In this document: positions 1 through 4,975 of the stretch, one piece after another
Layout of the letters: each line of letters opens with the position of its first letter
Position numbering within the stretch: the stretch's first letter is position 1
Source: Sphingomonadales bacterium
GTDB taxonomy: Bacteria > Pseudomonadota > Alphaproteobacteria > Sphingomonadales > Sphingomonadaceae
Assembly: GCA_017302775.1 (NCBI GenBank)
Contig: JAFLDC010000151.1
Location: 1-6,698 of the forward strand
Length of the DNA: 6,698 bases
Direction of reading: 5' to 3'
Program-made: the position numbers and the translations under genes
Notes under the pieces: generated by a model
Databases searched by the model: none
What the model saw: only the letters and a program-made list of their open reading frames with translations
Told to the model about the DNA's origin: nothing

Positions 1-1
1 G

Positions 2-376
2 CGCGAGCTGCGCGAGCAGGCCGAGATGCTGCGCGAGCTGCTGGCGATCTCCAGCGAGCAGACCAAGGAGCAGGCCGAGCTGGCGAAAAAGGAAGGCCGT
101 GAGTTTACCCCGCGTCCCGCGCCCGCACCCAAGGGCAAACCCGGCTGGTGCTGGGAGCTGGCCATGCCGCCACAGCCTTTGCCGAAAAATGTGCCTGGAG
201 AAATTCGGCCGCCAAATTCGCAGCGCCTACCTTCTTGCGGGCAATCGCGATCGCTGGCCCATCAGGATCGATCCCGAAATAGCGCGTTGCGTGATTATTC
301 TGTGCCAGCAAAATCGCGAGGTTACCCGTACCGGCGCCGATATCGAGCAGCACATCGCTGTCCTTTGGGGCGATGA
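2..376 (+). CDS. Unidentified coiled-coil protein, 3' portion, probably chimeric after the joint
   Basis: The frame is open from the left edge, so the true start lies outside the window; an internal ATG exists at 26. The first ~35 residues are charged and heptad-like, rich in Glu, Leu and Gln, with repeats of the RELREQAEMLRELL kind, which suggests a coiled coil. A Pro/Lys-rich linker (TPRPAPAPKGKPGW) follows. After about residue 50 the frame reads antisense through a methyltransferase gene and turns into Arg/Ser/Pro-rich sequence with no protein-like pattern. The original gene was therefore probably cut at about 150-197, and the present C-terminus up to the stop at 374-376 is likely junk. 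I do not recognise the family; a plasmid or mobile-element accessory protein is possible but unproven. Confidence 0.4.
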   Translation, partial: RELREQAEMLRELLAISSEQTKEQAELAKKEGREFTPRPAPAPKGKPGWCWELAMPPQPLPKNVPGEIRPPNSQRLPSCGQSRSLAHQDRSRNSALRDYSVPAKSRGYPYRRRYRAAHRCPLGR

Positions 377-494
377 GTTCGATAAGTGCGGCCCGCCACA
401 GCGTCTCGCGGGTTGAGAGTCGGACCCCGATATCGTAAAATGGAGTGAGAAAATGGTGCCCCGCAGCAGGGGTGTAGGAACGTGTCCCCGACAT
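105..494 (-). CDS. Class I SAM-dependent methyltransferase, C-terminally truncated
   Basis: The start ATG at 494-492 overlaps the stop of the upstream hydroxylase gene (TGATG), with a GAGGGA ribosome site about 8 bases upstream, so translation is probably coupled. Residues 48-60 (DVLLDIGAGTGNL) are the glycine-rich SAM-binding motif I, and FGIDPD (73-78) is the acidic motif II loop. Proteins of this UbiE-like type are usually about 200 residues or more. Here the recognisable sequence stops near residue 100, and the remaining ~29 residues (VAAWPAPSTSRV and on) read antisense through the coiled-coil gene. The later strands of the Rossmann-like fold and the substrate-binding part are therefore missing, and the product is probably inactive. 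It is the last gene of the copC operon. The substrate cannot be predicted. Confidence 0.75.
   Translation of the reverse strand: MSGTRSYTPAAGHHFLTPFYDIGVRLSTRETLWRAALIELIAPKDSDVLLDIGAGTGNLAILLAQNNHATRYFGIDPDGPAIAIARKKVGAANLAAEFLQAHFSAKAVAAWPAPSTSRVCPWVRARDAG
150..197. other. Probable recombination joint between two truncated genes
   Basis: A + strand coiled-coil gene entering from the left and a - strand methyltransferase gene entering from the right both lose their family-like character within this interval, and each then runs antisense through the other. No inverted terminal repeat, target duplication or transposase is visible, so the joint could be the edge of a mobile element, a deletion or an illegitimate recombination. 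The exact base cannot be fixed without an intact homologue of either gene. Confidence 0.45.
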
Positions 495-1414
495 CAGTTG
501 TATCCCTCATTGCCCGCAGCGACGAAACCGGGCTGCGTAGGCCAAGTCTTGAAAGGCTCGGCAAGCTGTCCAAGATAGTTTTCCGGATAGTCAGGGCGAT
601 CTGCGATGCCGACCTGGCCAGCGCGGATTGCGTTGCTTGGGCCAAATTGCGCGGTGCCCAGGAATAAGTCCCAGATGGTCAGAAACAGACCGAAATTGAC
701 ATCGCCTTCCGTCTCGGAGGCCAGATGGTGATGGCGGTGCACCGGGGCAACCGCCCAAAGGTATGCCAAGGGCCCCACACGCATATCGACGTTCGAATGC
801 TGCAGTTGAAGTTGGATCGCGACCGCGAAAGATCCCACCATCGCGACCTCCTGCGGAATGCCAAGCAGGAGCCACGGGAGCGTCCCTATCGAGATCTCGA
901 TGAGTTGATGGACAGGGTGCTTCAGAAGCCCGTTGAACCCGTACATTCGGCGAACCGAATGGTGAACCGCGTGAAAGCGCCAGAGAACAGGGATGCGGTG
1001 GCTGGCGAAATGAGCGAGACTGATCCCGGCGTCGAGGAGAACTATCGCAAGCAGCAATTCCACCCAAAACGGAAGGGCGGTGGGCCACAGGGAGGGCCAT
1101 GGAACAAGGCTGGCGAAGAACGGAAGCAGCAAGACAAGAACCACGATCGATCCCTCGTTCACCAGGGCATGAGCGATATCGCGCGGCGCGTCCCCGTGAT
1201 TCCGGTTCCATTGAGATTCGAACGGGGCGATTCGTTCGGCGACGAGCGAAGTCGCAATCGCCGCAAGCAATAGGCCGACCAGCCAGAAAGGAGCGGCTCC
1301 GACCGAAACAAGAAAGGCGGCGCTGCCGACAAAGAGAAGCAAATAGGCTGGAGCGTAAAGGATTCGGAACAGAAACACGGCAACGCTCCCAATTTGGATT
1401 GGGAGATCATGCAT
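494..1414 (-). CDS. Sterol desaturase / fatty acid hydroxylase superfamily membrane protein
   Basis: This 306-residue protein belongs to the membrane di-iron hydroxylase/desaturase family. The His motifs are HFASH (135-139), HAVHH (148-152), HPVHQ (166-170), an isolated QHSN His (206) and HRHHH (226-230), followed by GDVNFG (238-243). Their order and spacing fit the family's non-haem di-iron site. Hydrophobic segments lie at roughly 11-31, 34-57, 88-107, 115-133 and 175-203, so it should sit in the inner membrane with the His clusters on the cytoplasmic side. Family members use O2 to hydroxylate or desaturate lipids, sterols or carotenoids; the substrate here is unknown. The frame is open up to 1771, but the ATG at 1414 is chosen because the upstream extension overlaps the AraC gene antisense-free frame and is not protein-like. 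The ribosome site is weak (GAGG, 2 bases away). It lies 40 bases after the AraC gene and overlaps the methyltransferase start. Confidence 0.85.
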   Translation of the reverse strand: MHDLPIQIGSVAVFLFRILYAPAYLLLFVGSAAFLVSVGAAPFWLVGLLLAAIATSLVAERIAPFESQWNRNHGDAPRDIAHALVNEGSIVVLVLLLPFFASLVPWPSLWPTALPFWVELLLAIVLLDAGISLAHFASHRIPVLWRFHAVHHSVRRMYGFNGLLKHPVHQLIEISIGTLPWLLLGIPQEVAMVGSFAVAIQLQLQHSNVDMRVGPLAYLWAVAPVHRHHHLASETEGDVNFGLFLTIWDLFLGTAQFGPSNAIRAGQVGIADRPDYPENYLGQLAEPFKTWPTQPGFVAAGNEGYN

Positions 1415-1454
1415 CGCCTCGGCGTTTCGATCTTGAACGTTTCGCTGATCCTTG

Positions 1455-2180
1455 TCAGCGGACCACCGATATCTCAAGTTGGGCCAGGCCAAGCGAAGGG
1501 GTGACCCCAAACCATTGGACGAGACGCCGCGTGAAATGCGCCTGGTCGGCAAATCCGCCGGCCGCCGCGGCTTCCGCCAAACTCGCGGTGTGGCGGAGCG
1601 CGTCGATCGCATGTTGCAACTGCAGCCATTGCAGCAGTTTTGCGGTTGGCACACCAAAATCGCGGATCGCAATTTCGCGCAGCCTGGTAGGGGATAATCC
1701 CATCCTTTCGGCCAGAGCTGCGGGCTGCAAACCTGGCTCAGATCGAGCGATTTCCGTTCGCAGCCGGGCATCGATCGCGGTCGAAAGCCGCACGCCTGTA
1801 AAGGAATCGATCCACTGCTTTGCGGTGTCTGCGCAGCTCACCGCCTGGAGCGCGGACGCAGCGCCCATGCTCAGCCGCATTGGCGTTTGATGCCGGATCA
1901 GATTGCGCGTCCCACGAAACATCGGATCCACGTAGATGGTTCGGACCACTGCGCCGACGGGAACCAGGCAGTGCGCAAGCCCTGCTGGAATAAGCGCGGC
2001 CTCGCCGGGATCCAAAGGCAGCCGGTCGGCTGCGACAATCTCGCATCCGGCTTCAAGCGCCAAACTGATTTGGTGCGCCACATGACGATGCGGTCGGTTG
2101 TCTCCAGCGCGCGCATCGAGCAGCGCCCAGCCAACGCCGAGGCGAATTCTGCCGGACCATGGAGAGGCCTTGCCGGTCAA
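1455..2180 (-). CDS. AraC-family transcriptional regulator with N-terminal cupin domain
   Basis: The 241-residue protein has an AraC layout. A small cupin-like sensor domain covers about 1-100, with PHRHVAH (30-36) and LAH (69-70) as His-containing cupin positions. A C-terminal pair of helix-turn-helix units covers about 150-230: LAERMGLSPTRLRE (156-169) is the first recognition unit, and LAEAAAAGGFADQAHFTRRL then FGVTP (201-228) is the second, signature unit. The start is TTG at 2180-2178, overlapping the copD stop as TTGA. An in-frame stop lies just upstream, and the next ATG would remove the cupin residues, so TTG is the best choice, with coupled translation. The His/Cys residues (31, 33, 36, 70, 71) might bind metal or a small ligand, but this is speculation. 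It could regulate the downstream hydroxylase or the operon itself. Confidence 0.82.
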   Translation of the reverse strand: MTGKASPWSGRIRLGVGWALLDARAGDNRPHRHVAHQISLALEAGCEIVAADRLPLDPGEAALIPAGLAHCLVPVGAVVRTIYVDPMFRGTRNLIRHQTPMRLSMGAASALQAVSCADTAKQWIDSFTGVRLSTAIDARLRTEIARSEPGLQPAALAERMGLSPTRLREIAIRDFGVPTAKLLQWLQLQHAIDALRHTASLAEAAAAGGFADQAHFTRRLVQWFGVTPSLGLAQLEISVVR

Positions 2181-3118
2181 GCGGTCACCACGCTGGCAAT
2201 CGGTTCAAGCGTGCCCAGCCATGCAACGAGGAACAGGATTGCCATCGCCGCCCCGGCTTCGAGCAGCAGGCTTTTGCGCATTGCTGCAGTTGCCGACGCC
2301 GTTTCGCCCTGCGCAATCGCCTCGTGAAGCGATGGAGTGAGGCGCCAGCGGTTCTGTGCAGCGAGAAGTATCATGGCGCCTACGAGCACAATCTTGGCGA
2401 TCAACAACTGACCATAGGGCGAGCCGGGCAGATCAAACAGATTGGCGTATCCAACCAGGATCTGGCCATTAATCAGTCCTGTAATGGCAATGATCGAAAC
2501 GCAAATTGCGCCCACAAAAGAGAATTGTTCGAGCGCTCGGTGGGCAATCACAATGCGATTGCCTGAAGCTTTATCACGGGCGGGGCGCAGCAGCATCAGA
2601 AAAGCGGCAATACCCCCCAGCCAGACCGCCGCAGCAAACATATGCAGCACATCGCTGGCCATGTGCAGCAACCCTAGGCGGCCTTCGCCGGCACCCGCGT
2701 GCCCGGTCCAGACCAGGGTTGATAGCGCGGCTGCCGCGGCAAGCGTGGTCATCACGAGACGTTGCAGATTGCTACGGCAGAACAGCAGGGCGAGCAACGC
2801 GGCGGACAACGCCACCATCCGTACCAGCCAGGCCGTGCCAATCGCGGATTCGGAGAGGATGGCGCGGCCGGTCTCCCAATCCGGTTCGGCGATTGGATTG
2901 CCGGTCATGCTTGCCATCAGGACCAGGAATCCGAAACCTGACAAGACCAATCCTGTCACGGCCCCGATCGAGAGAACTCTGCGCAATGACAAAACTGCAT
3001 CATCGCTGCGTTCAGACTCTTGCAATGCGTAAAGCGGGAATGCCGACAGGCCCGGAAGCAGGATCAGGCAGAAATATAGCCCGAACCTGGTGGCGATCAT
3101 CAGCCAATCGGTGTCCAC
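2177..3118 (-). CDS. copD: CopD-family inner-membrane copper protein
   Basis: This 313-residue, strongly hydrophobic protein has about eight membrane segments. CopD-family marks are TGHAG with His140, the HMASDVLHMFAAAVWLGG block (152-169) with two His and the conserved WLGG, His193 before an amphipathic stretch, and SPYGQLLIAKIVL (233-245). CopD proteins work with periplasmic CopC and are thought to move copper across the inner membrane. The GTG at 3118-3116 begins three bases after the copC stop (TAG CCC GTG) with no clear ribosome site of its own, so coupled translation is likely; an alternative ATG lies at codon 7. The gene overlaps the following AraC gene by four bases. This is a stand-alone CopD, not fused to CopC as in YcnJ-type proteins. 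Confidence 0.9.
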   Translation of the reverse strand: MDTDWLMIATRFGLYFCLILLPGLSAFPLYALQESERSDDAVLSLRRVLSIGAVTGLVLSGFGFLVLMASMTGNPIAEPDWETGRAILSESAIGTAWLVRMVALSAALLALLFCRSNLQRLVMTTLAAAAALSTLVWTGHAGAGEGRLGLLHMASDVLHMFAAAVWLGGIAAFLMLLRPARDKASGNRIVIAHRALEQFSFVGAICVSIIAITGLINGQILVGYANLFDLPGSPYGQLLIAKIVLVGAMILLAAQNRWRLTPSLHEAIAQGETASATAAMRKSLLLEAGAAMAILFLVAWLGTLEPIASVVTA

Positions 3119-3121
3119 GGG

Positions 3122-3511
3122 CTATCGGACCGTGAAAGAAAATTCACTTCCCATGCGGTGCGTATCGGTACCCGCAGCCGACCAAGTTACCTTGTAGGTC
3201 CCAGGCGCAAGCGCCCGCTTGGGCATCAGCATCAGCGACTTGCCATCCCGGCCCATCATTGAAGTGAAGGCGATCTTCATGGGGGCATGGTTGGGCATCC
3301 CAGGCATTCCGGTCATCACGAGATCCGCTTTGACTGTAGATGCGATCAGCCTCTCGTTGAAGACGAGGTTGATCGATCTGGCGTTTGCGCTTGCAACCGT
3401 GGCATTGGCCGCCGGGGTTGAGGACTGAAGCTTGGCGTGTGCAAGCGCGGTGCCTGGTATTGACAGAAGCGCCAGCGTCGCGAGGGTGACTGCCATAATG
3501 GATTTGCGCAT
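3122..3511 (-). CDS. copC: CopC periplasmic copper-binding protein
   Basis: The product is 129 residues long, normal for CopC. A signal peptide (residues 1-24) ends TALA, and cleavage would expose His25 as the mature N-terminus (HAKLQSSTPA), the start of the family's Cu(II) histidine brace. Asp116 and His118 in GTDTHRMGSEFSF supply the other conserved Cu(II) ligands. A Met-rich segment, MTGMPGMPNHAPM (66-78), resembles the Cu(I) site of classical two-site CopC proteins. The fold is a small beta barrel acting in the periplasm as a copper carrier, probably for the adjacent CopD. The ATG at 3511 has a good ribosome site (GGAGA, 7 bases away). It is the first gene of the leftward operon and sits directly behind the divergent promoter at 3546-3572. 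Confidence 0.93.
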   Translation of the reverse strand: MRKSIMAVTLATLALLSIPGTALAHAKLQSSTPAANATVASANARSINLVFNERLIASTVKADLVMTGMPGMPNHAPMKIAFTSMMGRDGKSLMLMPKRALAPGTYKVTWSAAGTDTHRMGSEFSFTVR

Positions 3512-3545
3512 GATAGGATCTCCAAAACTGTGTACTTGGTGTTAA

Positions 3546-3572
3546 ATACGCACCACCGCAGTCGACCCCTTA
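3546..3572 (-). promoter_or_regulatory. Putative ECF-type promoter of the copC operon
   Basis: Read on the - strand, TAAGGGGTC (3572-3564) is followed after 11 bases by TGCGTAT (3552-3546). An element with the same layout faces the other way at 3587-3613. The distance suits -35 and -10 boxes of an ECF sigma factor. A start about 7 bases past the -10 box would leave a leader of about 27 bases before copC. That the neighbouring CnrH-like sigma uses it is an inference. Confidence 0.55.
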
Positions 3573-3586
3573 GAGCCAGGCCAAGG

Positions 3587-3613
3587 TGAGGGCTCTTTGT
3601 CAGGCATGCGTAT
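3587..3613 (+). promoter_or_regulatory. Putative ECF-type promoter of the cnrYXH-like operon
   Basis: TGAGGGCTC (3587-3595) is followed after 11 bases by TGCGTAT (3607-3613). It matches the copC-side element in 7 of 9 and 7 of 7 box positions with an identical 20-base offset. The two -35 boxes are back to back with only 14 bases between them. A 6-base inverted repeat (AGAGCC at 3572-3577, GGCTCT at 3591-3596) spans the gap. It would let the sigma factor activate its own operon. Confidence 0.55.
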
Positions 3614-3644
3614 GTTAGGAGGAATGCATTTGGATGAGGTCGCC

Positions 3645-3911
3645 ATGGACATCTATTTGAGGCAACTGCGTCAAACTCCCCCCGATCGGCTGCTCGCTGG
3701 TATGGATGAGAAGGTGATGGGCGCACTTGTACTGCGTCGGCAGGAAGTCAGCATGGCCCAGCGCTTCATGGTGTTGACCGCCTTCATTTCGCTCGGAGGG
3801 GGGGCACTTGCTGGTGTTTCTACAGGCGAGCCTGCGGCGGCTGCCCGGTCGCTCTCCCCGTTTGCACCGGCGACGGCACTCGCTCCGTCCGCGCTCCTGG
3901 ACACGCGCTAA
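3645..3911 (+). CDS. cnrY: CnrY-like membrane anti-sigma factor
   Basis: This small protein (88 residues from this start) has a CnrY layout. A ~40-residue cytoplasmic N-terminal part (MDIYLRQLRQTPPDRLLAGM and on) would bind the sigma factor, one membrane segment covers about 41-58, and a short Ala/Pro-rich periplasmic tail contains SPFAP, recalling the SPFG near the end of CnrY as I remember it. In the Cnr system CnrY holds the sigma factor CnrH inactive at the membrane until CnrX senses metal. The frame is open from 3597 and an ATG exists at 3624, but both are poor choices: 3597 lies upstream of the likely transcript start and 3624 is one base from AGGAGG. The ATG at 3645 has GAGG five bases upstream. 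The identification rests on position, size and topology more than on sequence, as this family is poorly conserved. Confidence 0.72.
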   Translation: MDIYLRQLRQTPPDRLLAGMDEKVMGALVLRRQEVSMAQRFMVLTAFISLGGGALAGVSTGEPAAAARSLSPFAPATALAPSALLDTR

Positions 3912-3913
3912 AC

Positions 3914-4351
3914 ATGGGATCGCGGAGACTCCTCCTACTCGCATTGGTGGCGTTCGCGGCGGCGATTTGCGGCGTCTTCATCGGACGCGTCATTGCCGAT
4001 CGGCCACGTGCCAGTGAAACCGAACTTCATGCCCTGCTTCATAACAAGCTCGAATTGACGGCGCAGCAACAGGTCAAGATCGATGCGATTGAGGCCCGGT
4101 TTGCTGTTCGGCGCAAGGCGCTTGACCTCGAGATGCGGGCGGCCAATGCCCGGCTTGCCGAAGCGATCGAATCAGAACACGGATACGGCCCGAAGGTGAC
4201 TGCGGCGATCGATCAAAGTCATTTCGCGATGGGAGAGCTTCAGAAAGAAACGCTCGAGCATTTGTTTGCCATGCGAGCGGTGCTGAATCCGGAGCAGGCA
4301 AAGATGTTCGACAGTACGGTGGTCAAAGCACTGACCGCTGACGCGCGGTGA
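3914..4351 (+). CDS. cnrX: CnrX-like periplasmic heavy-metal sensor
   Basis: The 145-residue protein has an N-terminal membrane anchor (about 6-27) and an all-helical periplasmic domain like CnrX and the wider Spy/CpxP-like metal-sensor group. The known Ni/Co ligands of Cupriavidus CnrX are His42, His46, Glu63, His119 and Met123. Here His39, His43, Glu60, His116 and Met120 sit at exactly the same intervals (4, 17, 56, 4), in HALLH, EARFA and EHLFAM. Shared family stretches include RRKAL, RAANARLAEAI and the MRAVLNPEQ region. The role would be to sense metal in the periplasm and relay it to CnrY. The ATG is two bases after the cnrY stop, and the end overlaps the sigma gene by GTGA, so all three are translationally linked. 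Metal preference cannot be read with certainty; the neighbours suggest copper, the ligand set nickel/cobalt. Confidence 0.88.
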   Translation: MGSRRLLLLALVAFAAAICGVFIGRVIADRPRASETELHALLHNKLELTAQQQVKIDAIEARFAVRRKALDLEMRAANARLAEAIESEHGYGPKVTAAIDQSHFAMGELQKETLEHLFAMRAVLNPEQAKMFDSTVVKALTADAR

Positions 4352-4932
4352 CGCTCGACCTTTCGCAATGTGACGATAAGGAACTTGTGAGCCTTGCTGT
4401 CGTCGGACAAGGGCAAGCGTTTCGCGAACTGATGCGGCGCCACCAAGGACCAGTCTATCGCCTAATCAAGAACAATGTCAGAGATGCTGACGAGGCACTT
4501 GATCTCGTACAGGAAAGCTTCGTTTCGGCATTTGCAAGCATAAGCCGCTACGATACCTCTCGGCCGTTCAGAATATGGATAGCGCGCATCGCATTGAATA
4601 AGTGCCGAGACTGGGCGCGCAGACGCGCTGTCCGCTCGTTCTTCTGGTCGGCAAAGCCGATCGAAGCGGACGACAACCTAGAAAGTGATGCGCCAAGCCC
4701 CGCGCGCGAAGCTGCGGGGCGGGCTGAACTTGCGGAGGTCGAACGCGCTATCGCCGACCTGCCGTCTGCCTTACGCGAAGTGCTCATTCTGCGCACCATT
4801 GAGGAGCTCAATCAGGCTGAAACAGCGGTGGTCCTGGGCATCAGTGAAAAAGCGGTCGAAACCCGACTTTACCGTGCACGGGCGCGACTAAGAGCCAGTT
4901 TGAAAGAGACTTCGGAGATTGAGATTTCTTGA
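4348..4932 (+). CDS. cnrH: ECF sigma factor, CnrH-like
   Basis: This is a 194-residue sigma-70 family ECF factor, close in size to CnrH (191). Region 2 covers about 20-92: QAFRELMRRH, DEALDLVQESFVSAFASI (core and -10 recognition) and RPFRIWIARIALNKCRDWARR. A short acidic linker follows (105-120), then region 4 at about 128-185: ADLPSALREVLILRTIEEL, the helix-turn-helix AETAVVLGISEKAVETRLYRAR and a basic end. The pattern RPFRxWxxRIxLNKxRD is typical of the CnrH type. The start is GTG at 4348-4350, overlapping the sensor stop (GTGA), so sigma synthesis depends on translation of the sensor. It would direct RNA polymerase to the paired elements at 3546-3572 and 3587-3613. The gene ends 43 bases before the convergent cusA stop with no clear terminator between. 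Confidence 0.92.
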   Translation: MTLDLSQCDDKELVSLAVVGQGQAFRELMRRHQGPVYRLIKNNVRDADEALDLVQESFVSAFASISRYDTSRPFRIWIARIALNKCRDWARRRAVRSFFWSAKPIEADDNLESDAPSPAREAAGRAELAEVERAIADLPSALREVLILRTIEELNQAETAVVLGISEKAVETRLYRARARLRASLKETSEIEIS

Positions 4933-4975
4933 TCGAATCCACATTGCAGGAGCAATCGACGGAAAACGGACGACG

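Noticed and set aside
591..1211. 206-residue open frame on the - strand
   Set aside because: It is the same strand but another frame of the hydroxylase gene, Arg/Pro/Ser-rich, without the His motifs.
1415..1771. N-terminal extension of the hydroxylase frame by 119 residues
   Set aside because: It lies within the AraC gene in another frame, is Arg/Ser/Cys-rich with no family pattern, and the membrane protein begins naturally at the Met at 1414.
1099..1890. 263-residue open frame on the + strand
   Set aside because: It is antisense to the hydroxylase and AraC genes, very rich in Arg and Ser, with no recognisable domain; a GC-rich shadow frame.
2506..3135. 209-residue open frame on the + strand
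   Set aside because: It is antisense to copD, Arg/Pro-rich and without domain signals; copD on the other strand has clear family motifs.
3597..3644. Earlier starts for the CnrY-like gene (TTG at 3597, ATG at 3624)
   Set aside because: 3597 precedes the predicted -10 box, so it would not be in the transcript; the ATG at 3624 is one base from AGGAGG, too close for good initiation.
4943..4956. ATTGC-AGGA-GCAAT hairpin as a terminator
   Set aside because: The stem is only five bases, AT-containing, and has no following T tract on either strand.
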